64,000 nucleotides of DNA from Achromobacter denitrificans NBRC 15125 (GTDB taxonomy: Bacteria; Pseudomonadota; Gammaproteobacteria; Burkholderiales; Burkholderiaceae_B): the NCBI RefSeq assembly GCF_001571365.1, contig NZ_BCTQ01000003.1:1-64000 (forward strand), in the 5' to 3' direction. Positions within the stretch are counted from its first letter, which is position 1, and each line of letters begins with the position of its first letter. The position numbers and the translations under genes were made by a program. This document shows, piece by piece, positions 25,023 to 33,754 of the stretch. A model generated the notes under the pieces. The model searched no databases, had not been told where the DNA came from, and saw only the letters and a list, made by a program, of their open reading frames with translations.

Positions 25023-26638
25023 ACCTTGAAGCGCGACACGCCGCTGCGCAGGTCGTTGGCCACCAGCGTCAGCTCTTCGATGGCCAGCGTGGACTGGCGC
25101 AAGGATTCCACCGTCTGCTGCGCCGCGTCGCTCAATTGCTGCAGCGCCTGATTGATCTGTTCGGCGCCGGTGGCCTGCGCCTGCATGCCTTCGTTGACCA
25201 TCTGCACCCGCGGCGCCAGCGTCTGCACCTGCTGGATGATCTGCGACAGCTGGTCGCCCACCTGCTGCATGTCGGCCATGCCGCGGCGCACTTCCTCGGA
25301 GAACTTGTCCATGCCCATGACGCCGGCCGATACCGACGACTGGATCTCGCGCACCATCTGCTCGATGTCGTAGGTGGCGACGGCGGTCTGGTCCGCCAGG
25401 CGGCGGATCTCGGTGGCCACGACGACGAAGCCGCGCCCGTACTCGCCCGCCTTCTCGGCCTCGATGGCGGCGTTGAGCGACAGCAGATTGGTCTGGTCGG
25501 CCACTTTCGTGATGGTGGTCACGACCTGGGTGATATTGCCCGCCTTCTCGTTGAGGATGGCCAGCTTGGCGTTGACCGAGCCGGCCGCGCCCACCACGTT
25601 GCGCATGGTGTCTTCCATGCGCGCGAGCCCCACCTGGCCGCTGCCGGCCAGCGCCGCGGTCTGCTCGGCGGCGCCGGATACCTCGGTCATGGTGCGCACG
25701 AGTTCCCGCGAGGTGGCGGAAATTTCCCGCGAGGTCACGCCGATTTCGGTGGTGGTGGCGGCCACTTCCGAGGCGGTCGCCTGCTGCTGCTTGGACGTGG
25801 CCGCGATTTCGGTGACCGAAGTGGCCACCTGCACCGCCGAGCGCTGGGTCTTGCCCACCAGCCCCGTCAGCTCGTCCACCATGCCGTTGAAACCGGTCTC
25901 GATGGCGTTGAATTCGTCCTTGCGGGCCAGTTTCAGGCGGCGGGTCAGGTCGCCGCCGCCGGTGGATTCCAGCGTCCTGACGATGTCGCGCATGGGATTG
26001 GCGATCGCCCGCATCAGCAGGACGCCGCAGACGACGGCCGCGGCGATGGCCATGGCCAGCGACACCAGCATGCCGACTTCCGCGCTTTCGACGGACTTGC
26101 GGATCGCGGCGGCGGCCTCGTCGGCCTGCCGCTTGTTCTCGACCACCATCCGGGCCAGGATGTCGCGGCCCTTGTAGAAAGCGGGCCGCAGCTCCGCCTT
26201 GATGCGCGCCTGCGCCCGGCCCGGGTCCGCCAGCGTGGCGGGGGCCAGGATGTCGGCGCGGATGCGCTTGTACTCCTGCAATTCCCGCTCGAACTCGTCG
26301 AACATCTGGCGGTCGTCCTCGCGCGCGACCGTGCGGCGGTACTGCGCGATGTGGTCTTCCAGCAGTTGGTCGTTCTTGGGCAGCGCTTCCAGGGCGCCCA
26401 GGCGCTCCTGTTCGCTATCGGTGCTGAACGCGTCCTGCACCGCCACGAAGCCCGCGAACCAGGAGGCGCGGATCGAGGTGCTGTAATAGATGCCGGGCAC
26501 GGCGTCGCTGTTGATCAGCTCGGCCTGGGACTCGATGACCAGCAGGCGCCGGTAATCGACCACCACCATCAGGGCCATGATGGCCAGGATGACCATGAAA
26601 CTGGCCAGGATGCGCTGGCGGAGGGTCAGATTCTTCAT
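25019..26638 (-). CDS. wspA: WspA: membrane methyl-accepting chemotaxis protein
   Basis: Surface-contact receptor heading the Wsp pathway, 539 residues. Transmembrane segment 1 is at ~11-28 and segment 2 at ~190-208. They flank a helical periplasmic domain of ~160 residues rich in charged residues, consistent with a four-helix-bundle sensor. HAMP runs ~210-262, then the long signalling coiled coil with the conserved hairpin tip [24 protein letters not shown] and [12 protein letters not shown]. It is the first gene of wspABCDEFR. The 145-nt upstream region up to the amidase terminator holds the operon promoter, whose boxes I could not assign with confidence. Confidence 0.95.
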   Translation of the reverse strand: MKNLTLRQRILASFMVILAIMALMVVVDYRRLLVIESQAELINSDAVPGIYYSTSIRASWFAGFVAVQDAFSTDSEQERLGALEALPKNDQLLEDHIAQYRRTVAREDDRQMFDEFERELQEYKRIRADILAPATLADPGRAQARIKAELRPAFYKGRDILARMVVENKRQADEAAAAIRKSVESAEVGMLVSLAMAIAAAVVCGVLLMRAIANPMRDIVRTLESTGGGDLTRRLKLARKDEFNAIETGFNGMVDELTGLVGKTQRSAVQVATSVTEIAATSKQQQATASEVAATTTEIGVTSREISATSRELVRTMTEVSGAAEQTAALAGSGQVGLARMEDTMRNVVGAAGSVNAKLAILNEKAGNITQVVTTITKVADQTNLLSLNAAIEAEKAGEYGRGFVVVATEIRRLADQTAVATYDIEQMVREIQSSVSAGVMGMDKFSEEVRRGMADMQQVGDQLSQIIQQVQTLAPRVQMVNEGMQAQATGAEQINQALQQLSDAAQQTVESLRQSTLAIEELTLVANDLRSGVSRFKV

Positions 26639-26778
26639 GCCGGGAAACCTTTATGCAGTGTCAACTCGCCGATTCGGTCGAAATATTCTGGAACAAGATA
26701 GGGCGCGCCGCCCTTCCGAGTATTACGGAATGTGGAGTTCGTCGGCAATTATTGCAAAGGCGTGGGGAGCCAGCCACG

Positions 26779-26814
26779 AAAAACGCGGAAACGGCCCCGG
26801 ATAGGGACCGTTTC
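26779..26814 (-). terminator. Intrinsic terminator after the amidase gene
   Basis: Read on the minus strand, the arms 26814-26804 (GAAACGGTCCC) and 26798-26788 (GGGGCCGTTTC) pair in 10 of 11 positions around a 5-nt loop. Four nt later comes TTTTT (26783-26779). It lies ~80-110 nt after the amidase stop and upstream of wspA, separating the two transcription units. Confidence 0.75.
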
Positions 26815-26891
26815 GTCGGGAAAAAGCAAAGTCCGCTTACAAGGCTTGTGTTTTGGCCCGCCTATGGGTACCAGGGCAGCCGGCAGGCGAT

Positions 26892-28361
26892 TTACTGCCA
26901 GAGCGCGGCCGGAGGACGGTCCTGGACCCAGTCGCGAGCCTGCCCGTAGGCATGCGCCAGCCGCAGTACGGCCAGGTCGCCCCGGGGCGGTCCGATCAGC
27001 TGCATGCCCATGGGCAGCCCGGTGGCGTTGAACCCTACCGGCACGCTGATGACGGGGCAGCCCGCCAGCGTCCAGGGCGTCACCGTCTCCATCCAGCGGT
27101 GATAGGTGTCCATCGGGCGCCCGGCGATCTGCCTGGGCCAGTCCAGCGAAGCGTCGAAGGGGAACACCTGGGCGGACGGCACCGCCAGGTAGTCCACCTC
27201 CTCGAACATGCGCAGCACCGTCTGGTACCAGGCGCTGCGCTCTTCGGTGGCCTGGTAGACCTGCCGCGCCGTCATCCCGTCCAGCCCCTCCACCTCCCAG
27301 ATCAGCGCCGGCTTGACCAACTTGCGCGTCTCGGGGTTCTGCACCAGGGCATGGAACTGCCCGCCCACCATCAGGTGGCGGTGGGCCAGCCAGATCCGCC
27401 ACAGGCGGTCGCCGGCGAAGGGCACGCGGTAGTCCAGGGCCTCGCAGCCCACCGCCGCCAGGTCGCCCAGGGCGCGCTCGCACAGGTCCAGGATGCCCGG
27501 TTCCATGGGCAGGTAGCCGTTCCAGTCGCCCAGCCAGCCCACCCGCTTGCCGCGCAGGTCGGCATCCAGCGGCTGGGCGAATTGCGCCGGGTCGTCCGAG
27601 AGCGACAGCGGCACGCGCGGATCGTGGCCGGCCATCACGGACAGCAGCAGGGCCACGTCGCGCGGCGAGCGCGCCATCGGGCCTTCATAGGACAGCTGCT
27701 TCAGGAACACTTCGGGCGCCGGCCCGAACGGCACGCGCCCGGCCGACGGCCGCATGCCGTAGACGTTGCAGAAGGCGGCCGGATTGCGCAGCGAACCGCC
27801 GAAATCGCTGCCGTCCGCCACCGGCAGCATGCGGGCCGCCAGCGCCGCGGCCGCGCCGCCACTGCTGCCGCCCGCGGTTTTCGCCGGGTTGTAGGGGTTG
27901 CCGGTGGTGCCGTACACCCGGTTGTAGGTGTGCGATCCCAGGCCGAATTCGGGCACGTTGCTGCGGCCGATGAAAATGGCGCCGGACGCCCGCATGCGTT
28001 CGATCATGATCGAATCATGCGGCGTCACCAGGTCCTTGTAGACGAGCGACCCCATGGAGGTGACCATGTCCCGCACGGCGGTCAGGTCCTTGGGCGCCTG
28101 CGGCATGCCGTGAAGCCAGCCCAGCCACTGCCCCGCGTCCAGCTGGGCGTCGCGCTCGGCGGCCTCGCGCATCAGGTCGTCGCTGTCGCGGCGGGCCACG
28201 ATGGCGTTGAGCTTGGGATTGACGTGGTCGATGTGCGCCAGATAGGCCGCCATGACCTCGCGGCACGACACCTTGCGCAGCCGGATCGCCTCGGACAGCG
28301 CATGGGCGGGCATGGCCACGATGTCGTTCAACGGGGCGTCGGCCCGGGGGGCTGTTGGCAT
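26892..28361 (-). CDS. Amidase (amidase-signature family)
   Basis: Hydrolyses an amide to acid and ammonia. It has 489 residues. The Ser-cisSer-Lys triad is visible: Lys91 (APKDLTAV), cis-Ser in GGSSGG (165-169) and nucleophile Ser190 in GSDFGGSLRNPA. ATG 28361 is preceded by AAGGAGACAAGC, a good ribosome site. No signal peptide, so probably cytoplasmic. It is a monocistronic unit: terminator downstream, divergent truncated haemoglobin upstream. It resembles the amidases annotated in Bordetella/Achromobacter beside catabolic genes; the substrate cannot be read from sequence. Confidence 0.92.
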   Translation of the reverse strand: MPTAPRADAPLNDIVAMPAHALSEAIRLRKVSCREVMAAYLAHIDHVNPKLNAIVARRDSDDLMREAAERDAQLDAGQWLGWLHGMPQAPKDLTAVRDMVTSMGSLVYKDLVTPHDSIMIERMRASGAIFIGRSNVPEFGLGSHTYNRVYGTTGNPYNPAKTAGGSSGGAAAALAARMLPVADGSDFGGSLRNPAAFCNVYGMRPSAGRVPFGPAPEVFLKQLSYEGPMARSPRDVALLLSVMAGHDPRVPLSLSDDPAQFAQPLDADLRGKRVGWLGDWNGYLPMEPGILDLCERALGDLAAVGCEALDYRVPFAGDRLWRIWLAHRHLMVGGQFHALVQNPETRKLVKPALIWEVEGLDGMTARQVYQATEERSAWYQTVLRMFEEVDYLAVPSAQVFPFDASLDWPRQIAGRPMDTYHRWMETVTPWTLAGCPVISVPVGFNATGLPMGMQLIGPPRGDLAVLRLAHAYGQARDWVQDRPPAALWQ

Positions 28362-28462
28362 GCTTGTCTCCTTGTGGCGCTCCGCCTGCCGGGCGGGCGC
28401 AGACGAGATACTACCGAAACCGGGCCGACGGCGCCCGCCTGGCGCAACTTCCGGGGCGCCGC

Positions 28463-28505
28463 TTGCGCCAGATCAAACCGCCCGCGCCCGCCGCCGCCCT
28501 AAGAT
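28463..28505 (+). promoter_or_regulatory. FNR/Anr-type box and -10 for the truncated haemoglobin gene
   Basis: TTGCGCCAGATCAA (28463-28476) matches the FNR consensus TTGAT-N4-ATCAA at 8 of 10 positions. TAAGAT (28500-28505) is a fair -10. This puts the box centre about 42 nt before the predicted start of transcription (~28511-28512), the class II activator position. A 23-nt leader with GGAG follows. Confidence 0.6.
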
Positions 28506-28534
28506 CGCCTATTGCGCCCCGCCCGGAGACGACC

Positions 28535-28942
28535 TTGACCGACACCGCCGACCTCTGCACCGAAGCCGAAATCCAGGAACTGGTGCACGCCTTCTACGCC
28601 AGGGCGCGCGCCGACGCGGCGCTGGGCCCCGTTTTCGAAAGCCAGGTGCACGACTGGGACGGGCACCTCGCGACCCTGTGCGATTTCTGGTCCGCCGTGC
28701 TGCTGGGCACCCGCCGCTTCACCGGCATGCCCATGCCCAAGCACGTCGCCATGCCCAACCTCAGCGCCGAGCTGTTCGAACGCTGGCTGGCGCTATGGCG
28801 CGAAACCACCGACGCCCTGCCCAACCGCGCCCTGGCCGACGCCGCCCAGGAAATGGCCCGGCGCATGGCGCGCAGCCTCTGGTACGGCTACCAGCTCAGC
28901 CGCGATCCCAGCCAGCCCCTGACGGAACTGCGCCCCGCCTGA
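28535..28942 (+). CDS. Group III truncated haemoglobin
   Basis: Small haem protein for O2/NO chemistry, 135 residues. TTG at 28535 is chosen as start because GGAG (28525-28528) sits 6 nt before it and the family homology begins there (TDTADLCTEAEIQELVHAFYARARAD). Upstream open frame is non-conserved. Helix B Phe20-Tyr21, helix E WDGHLATLCDFW with distal His44, and proximal His70 (PKHVAMPNLSAELFERWLALW) fit group III. It is divergent from the amidase. The stop TGA directly abuts the convergent helicase stop (TGATCA). The FNR-type box upstream suggests low-oxygen induction, consistent with NO or respiratory roles. Confidence 0.93.
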   Translation: MTDTADLCTEAEIQELVHAFYARARADAALGPVFESQVHDWDGHLATLCDFWSAVLLGTRRFTGMPMPKHVAMPNLSAELFERWLALWRETTDALPNRALADAAQEMARRMARSLWYGYQLSRDPSQPLTELRPA

Positions 28943-31330
28943 TCACTCCACCCGCCACCAGCCCGGCAGCAGGCCGCGCACCTTGGCGCGGCGGTAGCGG
29001 TCGTCGATCAGGTGCACCGTGCCGACGTCCTGTTCGGTGCGGATCACCCGGCCGGCGGCCTGCACCACCTTCTGCAGGCCCGGATAGAGATAGGTGTAGT
29101 CGTAGCCGTTCTCCACGCCGTAGCGCCGATCCATGGCGCGCTTGATGTTCTCGTTCACGGCGTTCACCTGCGGCAGCCCCAGCGTGGCGATGAAGGCGCC
29201 GATCAGGCGCTTGCCCGGCAGGTCCACGCCTTCGGAAAAGGCGCCGCCCAGCACGGCGAATCCCACGCCCTGCCCGCTCTCGGAGAAACGCGCCAGGAAC
29301 GCGGCGCGGCCGGCCTCGTCCATGCCGGGCGTCTGCGTCCAGATCGGCACGCCGGGATGGCGGTCGCGCATCAGGTCGGCCACGCGGCGCAGGTAATCGA
29401 AGCTGCTGAGAAAGCCCAGGTAATTGCCCGGCCGCTCGGCGTACTGGCGCGCGATCAGGTCCGCGATGGGCGCGAGCGAGCGCTCGCGGTCGCGAAAGCG
29501 CGTGGACACATTGCCCACCACCCGCACCGCCAGCTGCTCGGCCTGGAACGGGGCGGCCACGTCGATCCAGGCGGCGGCCGCCGGCAGGCCCAGCGTGTCG
29601 CGGTAGAACTGCTGCGGACTGAAGGTGCCGGAAAACAGCACCGTGGCGTGCGCCGCCGCGTAGCGCCCCGCCAGGTACGGCGCGGGGATCACGTTGCGCA
29701 CGCACAGGGTCGAGGGCGGCGTCTTGGCGCCCGCGGCGCCCGGGGCGCTCACGGTCACGTCGAACAGCGCGTGCGGGCCGAACTGCTCGGCCAGCCGCAT
29801 GAAATGCAGGGCCTCGAAATAAAAGGCCAGCACCGGGTCGTCCTGCGCCAGGGGCGACAGGCCCATGTGGTCGGTGATCGCGGCCACCGCCTTCTGCACC
29901 GCCGCGAGCACGCCGGCGGGCGCCTCGTCATAGGCCTGGTAGGCCTCGCCCTGCTTCTTGTTCAGGGCGTTCCAGGAACGGTTCAGGCCGTCCAGCGCCT
30001 TCTTCAGGGGCTTGGGCGCCGCGTAGCGCGCGGCCGACAGCGCGGCCTGCTCCAGCTCGCCCGTGTACATGCGGCGCGCCCGGTCCACCAGGTTGTGCGC
30101 CTCGTCCACCAGCACCGCGACCTTCCACTGGTTGGCCTGGGTCAGCCCGTGCAGCATCGCCGTGGCGTCGTAGTAGTAGTTGTAGTCGCCCACCACCACG
30201 TCGCTCCAGCGCGCCATTTCCTGCGACAGGTAATACGGGCACACCTGGTGTTCGGCGGCCGCCAGGCGCAGCGCGGCGGCGTCCAGGCGGACGTGCGCCA
30301 GCGCGGCCTCGCGCGCCCGCGGCAGGCGGTCGTAGAAGCCCTGCGCCAGCGGGCAGGACTCGCCATGGCAATCCTTGTCGGGATGCACGCAGGCCTTGTC
30401 GCGGGCCTGCATGTCCAGCACCCGCAGGCCCGGCGCCGCGGGCTGCGCGTTGACGGTTTCCAGCGCCTCCAGCGCCAGGGCGCGGCCCGGCCCCTTGGCC
30501 GCCAGGAAGAAGAGCTTGTCCAGCCCCGCGCCCGGGCAGGCCTTCAGCAGGGGGAAGATCGTGCCCAGCGTCTTGCCGATGCCGGTGGGCGCCTGCGCCA
30601 TCAGGCAGCCGCCGTCGCGCGCCGTCCGGTAGGCGGCCACCGCCAGCTCGCGCTGCCCGCTGCGGAAGGCGCCGTGCGGGAACGCCAGCGCCTCCAGCGC
30701 CGCGTCGCGCGCCTGGCGATGGGCCAGTTCGCTCGCGGCCCAGGCCAGGAAGCGGCCGCACTGTTCTTCGAAGAACGCCGCCAGCGCCGCCGCCTCGTGC
30801 GTTTCCACCAGCACCGTTTCTTCCTCGGTGGCCACGTTGAAGTACACCAGCGCCACCCGCAATTGCGCCAGCCCGCGCGCCTGGCACAGCAGGTGCCCGT
30901 AGACCCGGGCCTGCGCCCAATGCGCGGCGCGGTGATTGTCGCGCACGCTTTCCAGCCGGCCGCGATAGGTCTTGATCTCTTCGAGCTGGTTCGCCGCGGG
31001 GTCGTAGCCGTCGGCGCGGCCGCGCACAAGCAGGTTCTCGTGCAGGCCGGACAGCGGCACCTCGGTTTCGTAGTCCGGCCCGCGCCGCGCCGTCACCGCC
31101 GCATGCCCGGCCATGCCCTCCAGCCCGCTCGGCGCGGGCGTGAAGCGCGAATCCAGATCGCCCGCGCGGGCCGTGAACTCGCACAGCGCCCGCACGGCGA
31201 CGGAATAGCGCGTCGCCGGGGCGCGCCCGGGCGCGGCGTCTTCCACGGAAGCGCTGCCGGGCGGCGCAGCGGATGCGGCATCTTCCCGGGAGGGGCTGAC
31301 CGCGGACGCAGCGTGGGCGGCCGCGGTCAC
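28943..31330 (-). CDS. XPD/DinG-type DNA helicase with N-terminal PD-(D/E)XK-like domain
   Basis: SF2 Fe-S helicase of 795 residues. GTG 31330 overlaps the FAN1-like gene's stop (GTGA) and has AGGAGG 10 nt upstream. Residues ~41-215 resemble a RecB/Cas4-type nuclease fold (GRADGYD with Asp108, then LEEIKTYRG with Glu118 and Lys120, and later helices). Helicase: Walker A APTGIGKT (247-254), four Cys for a 4Fe-4S cluster (314, 321, 326, 364), DEAH (409-412, VLVDEAHN), and C-terminal motifs ATVLFSGTF, GVGFAVLGGAFSEGVDLPGK and QAAGRVIRTEQD. It likely unwinds damaged or branched DNA together with the adjacent nuclease. Whether the N-terminal domain is catalytic is untested. Confidence 0.9.
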   Translation of the reverse strand: MTAAAHAASAVSPSREDAASAAPPGSASVEDAAPGRAPATRYSVAVRALCEFTARAGDLDSRFTPAPSGLEGMAGHAAVTARRGPDYETEVPLSGLHENLLVRGRADGYDPAANQLEEIKTYRGRLESVRDNHRAAHWAQARVYGHLLCQARGLAQLRVALVYFNVATEEETVLVETHEAAALAAFFEEQCGRFLAWAASELAHRQARDAALEALAFPHGAFRSGQRELAVAAYRTARDGGCLMAQAPTGIGKTLGTIFPLLKACPGAGLDKLFFLAAKGPGRALALEALETVNAQPAAPGLRVLDMQARDKACVHPDKDCHGESCPLAQGFYDRLPRAREAALAHVRLDAAALRLAAAEHQVCPYYLSQEMARWSDVVVGDYNYYYDATAMLHGLTQANQWKVAVLVDEAHNLVDRARRMYTGELEQAALSAARYAAPKPLKKALDGLNRSWNALNKKQGEAYQAYDEAPAGVLAAVQKAVAAITDHMGLSPLAQDDPVLAFYFEALHFMRLAEQFGPHALFDVTVSAPGAAGAKTPPSTLCVRNVIPAPYLAGRYAAAHATVLFSGTFSPQQFYRDTLGLPAAAAWIDVAAPFQAEQLAVRVVGNVSTRFRDRERSLAPIADLIARQYAERPGNYLGFLSSFDYLRRVADLMRDRHPGVPIWTQTPGMDEAGRAAFLARFSESGQGVGFAVLGGAFSEGVDLPGKRLIGAFIATLGLPQVNAVNENIKRAMDRRYGVENGYDYTYLYPGLQKVVQAAGRVIRTEQDVGTVHLIDDRYRRAKVRGLLPGWWRVE

Positions 31331-32970
31331 GGGGCATCCTCCTGCCAGCTCACGTGGCAAACGCTCACCGGCATGCCGTGCGCCACGCAGTATTCCAGCC
31401 AGCGGATCTGGTTGTCCTGCAGCTTGTCGCCCGGCCCCTTGACCTCGATCAGCTCGTAGCGCCGCTCGCCGGGCCAGAAGCGGACCAGGTCCGGCAGGCC
31501 CGAGCGGTTGCCCTTGACGTCGCGCAGCAGCCGCGCGAAGAACAGCTTCAGGTGCGCCGCGGGCAGGCAGTCCAGCGCCTGCTCCAGCAGCGGTTCCGAC
31601 AGCGCCCCCCAGAACACGAAGGGCGACTGCACCCCGCGCTTCTCGGCGTACCGCGCCAGGATGATGTCGCGGTAGCCGGGCGTGTCGAGCAGCGCCAGGC
31701 ACTCGGCGAAGCGCGCCTCGCGCCGCAGGGGGAAGTCGGGCGAATCGAGGTCGGCCGGCCCGCGCTGGAACGGATGGAAGAACGCGCCGGGCACGGGCGC
31801 GAACACGGCCGGCCAGCACAGCAGGCCGAACAGCGAATTGATGAGCGCGTTCTCCACGTAATGGACCGGCGCGTCGTCGCGATGGAGATAGTCGCGCGCC
31901 ACGAACTCGACCGCGGCCGGCTGGCCGGGCCGCGGCAGGGACAAGTCCCTGCGCTCCACCGCGGGCGGGCGCCGCCGCGCCGGGGCGCTCTGCCCCGCCC
32001 CGCGCATCAGGCGCGGCATCATGCGCGCGAGCCGCTGGCTTTCCTCTTCGCTTTCGGGCTCGGCCTGGGCCTGCGCCGCCAGCGCCAGCGCCTCGTCGAA
32101 CCGCGCCATGCGCTCGTAGACGCGGATGCGGCGGTGGCGCGCGCCGGGGTAGGCGCACAGCGCGTACACCCGCTGCGCGGCTTCCCAATCCTGGGCGCGC
32201 TCGCAGGCCTGGCCGATCCGCAGCAGCACCTTGCCGCGCCGCTTCTCCAGCCAGGCGTTATCGCTGGCGCAGGCGTCCACCGCGGGCAGCAGCGCGTCGA
32301 TCTCCGCGCCGGCTTCCAGGGCCTCGCGGCAGGCGTGCAGCGCCAGGTAGCGATCCACGTCGTCGCGCGCCTGGAAGGCTCGCGACGCGGCGTCGAACGG
32401 CACGGTCTCGTACTGGAACACGCCCAGGTCCGCCAGCACGAATTCCGACCAGTCCTGGCGCAGATTGCCGAAGAACATGACGCGGAACCGCTCGCACTGG
32501 TCCGCCGCCATCACGCGCCAGACCGGCTCGCCCGCCCGCGGATGCCAGGCGGCATACGGCTGCGCCCGCGGGTGCAGCGGCCGCAGGGCCTCCAGCAGGT
32601 CCGCCTTGCGGGCGCCGGCCTTCACCGGCGCGCCCGGAAACACCGCGGCCAGCTCGGCCCGGGTATGCAGGCCGAAGAACTCGTCCAGCGTCATGGGCGC
32701 CTCGGCGTCCAGCCAGCCCAGCGCCGCTAGCGGCGCGGCGGCTTCACGGGTGCCGGGGATCTCTTCGTAGGCCAGCCGGGTGGCGCGGAACCAGGGCCCG
32801 CGCCGCATCAGCATGCGCACCAGCAGCGCCCGCGACGCTTGCGGCAAGGCCTGGAAATCCGCCAGGAAGCGAAGTTCCGCGTCGTCCAGCAGGTCGGCGT
32901 AGCGTTCGGCGATCCACGCCAGGGCGCGCTCGAAATTGTGCAGGTAGTAGTAGCGGTGCGGAGGAAACAT
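31327..32970 (-). CDS. FAN1-like structure-specific nuclease (VRR-NUC)
   Basis: Bacterial homologue of eukaryotic FAN1, 547 residues, which cuts 5' flaps and DNA near interstrand crosslinks. It starts MFPPHRYYYLHNFERALAWI, the usual N-terminus of bacterial FAN1. A winged-helix/SAP-like DNA-binding part (LRFLADFQALPQASRALLVRMLMRRGPWFRATRLAYEEI, then TLDEFFGLHTRAEL) and a TPR-like helical middle follow. The C-terminal VRR-NUC domain has Glu in HYVENALINSLFG (~372), Pro493-Asp494 (SGLPDLV) and Glu509-Val-Lys511 (ELIEVKGPGD), the complete PD-(D/E)XK set. It is coupled by a 4-nt overlap to the helicase downstream and lies 35 nt after a small P-loop protein. Confidence 0.92.
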   Translation of the reverse strand: MFPPHRYYYLHNFERALAWIAERYADLLDDAELRFLADFQALPQASRALLVRMLMRRGPWFRATRLAYEEIPGTREAAAPLAALGWLDAEAPMTLDEFFGLHTRAELAAVFPGAPVKAGARKADLLEALRPLHPRAQPYAAWHPRAGEPVWRVMAADQCERFRVMFFGNLRQDWSEFVLADLGVFQYETVPFDAASRAFQARDDVDRYLALHACREALEAGAEIDALLPAVDACASDNAWLEKRRGKVLLRIGQACERAQDWEAAQRVYALCAYPGARHRRIRVYERMARFDEALALAAQAQAEPESEEESQRLARMMPRLMRGAGQSAPARRRPPAVERRDLSLPRPGQPAAVEFVARDYLHRDDAPVHYVENALINSLFGLLCWPAVFAPVPGAFFHPFQRGPADLDSPDFPLRREARFAECLALLDTPGYRDIILARYAEKRGVQSPFVFWGALSEPLLEQALDCLPAAHLKLFFARLLRDVKGNRSGLPDLVRFWPGERRYELIEVKGPGDKLQDNQIRWLEYCVAHGMPVSVCHVSWQEDAP

Positions 32971-33005
32971 CGGCGCGGCCGGATAGCTGGGTATTTATCC
33001 AGTAA

Positions 33006-33545
33006 TCATAGCAGGCCCGCCCGCTCCCCGCCGGCCGGAGCGTGGCGGACGATGTCGAAGCCCTCGTCCTCGCCCGGCTCCACGAAATACGCGGTGATCG
33101 CGTCGAATTGCGCTTCGCTGGTGGTGTACGGATGGGTGCCCGACGCGTTGCGCGCCCGCAGCCGCGCCTTGCACACGGCGTCCGGCACGTCCAGATAGTG
33201 CAGGCGGTGGGCGCAGCCCGCCTGCTCCGCCACCTGGCGCAGCCATTCGCGGCTGCGCCGCGTGTTGGCCGGAAAGTCCAGCACCACCGACAGGCCCGCG
33301 CCGGCCAGCGAGGCGACGTGCTCGCCGATCGCGTTGCGCAGCCGGGCGGCGCAGCGGCCGTAGTCCGCCACGTCCAGGATCTCGCCGGGATACAGCGCCG
33401 CCAGCCAGCGGTCTTCGCTCAGCAGCATGGTGCAGGGCCCGGACGCCAGCTCGGCGGCCAGCGTGGATTTGCCGGCGCCGATCTTGCCGCACAGAAAGTG
33501 CAGGGTCGGCGCCGGAACGCAGGGAGTGGAAAGGGAAAGCGACAT
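33006..33545 (-). CDS. P-loop kinase-like ATPase (AAA_33 type)
   Basis: Small nucleotide-binding protein of 179 residues. Walker A CGKIGAGKST (19-28) near the N-terminus; LLSEDRWLAALYPGEI and LSVVLDFPANTRRSREWLRQVAEQAGCAHRLHYLDVPDAVCKARLRARN resemble the zeta-toxin/chloramphenicol-phosphotransferase-like kinase fold (acidic residue after strand 2, Arg-rich lid). AGGAG lies ~7 nt before ATG 33545. Target molecule unknown. It may be co-transcribed with the FAN1-like nuclease and helicase 35 nt downstream, but relatives also occur alone. Confidence 0.85.
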   Translation of the reverse strand: MSLSLSTPCVPAPTLHFLCGKIGAGKSTLAAELASGPCTMLLSEDRWLAALYPGEILDVADYGRCAARLRNAIGEHVASLAGAGLSVVLDFPANTRRSREWLRQVAEQAGCAHRLHYLDVPDAVCKARLRARNASGTHPYTTSEAQFDAITAYFVEPGEDEGFDIVRHAPAGGERAGLL

Positions 33546-33585
33546 CGGGGCTCCTGGGAACGAATACCGGAGGCGGGAGACCCAA

Positions 33586-33611
33586 ACGAAGAAACCCGCC
33601 TATGGCGGGTT
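33586..33611 (-). terminator. Intrinsic terminator of the FAD-dehydrogenase operon
   Basis: On the minus strand AACCCGCC-ATA-GGCGGGTT (33611-33593) is a perfect 8-bp stem with a 3-nt loop, followed by the T-rich TTCTTCGTTT. It lies ~145 nt after the cytochrome c stop (33755) and before the P-loop kinase gene. Confidence 0.75.
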
Positions 33612-33754
33612 GTCTGGCAATGTGCTGACGCGCGCTAACCCACCATGCTTGCGATGGCGGGAATAATTCGGGCGAACGAAGGTGGCGGGCGCGTCATGCG
33701 AAAGATGATGCGCCGCGCCACCGCGCCTGTCAAATCGCGGGCGCCTCGCCGGCC

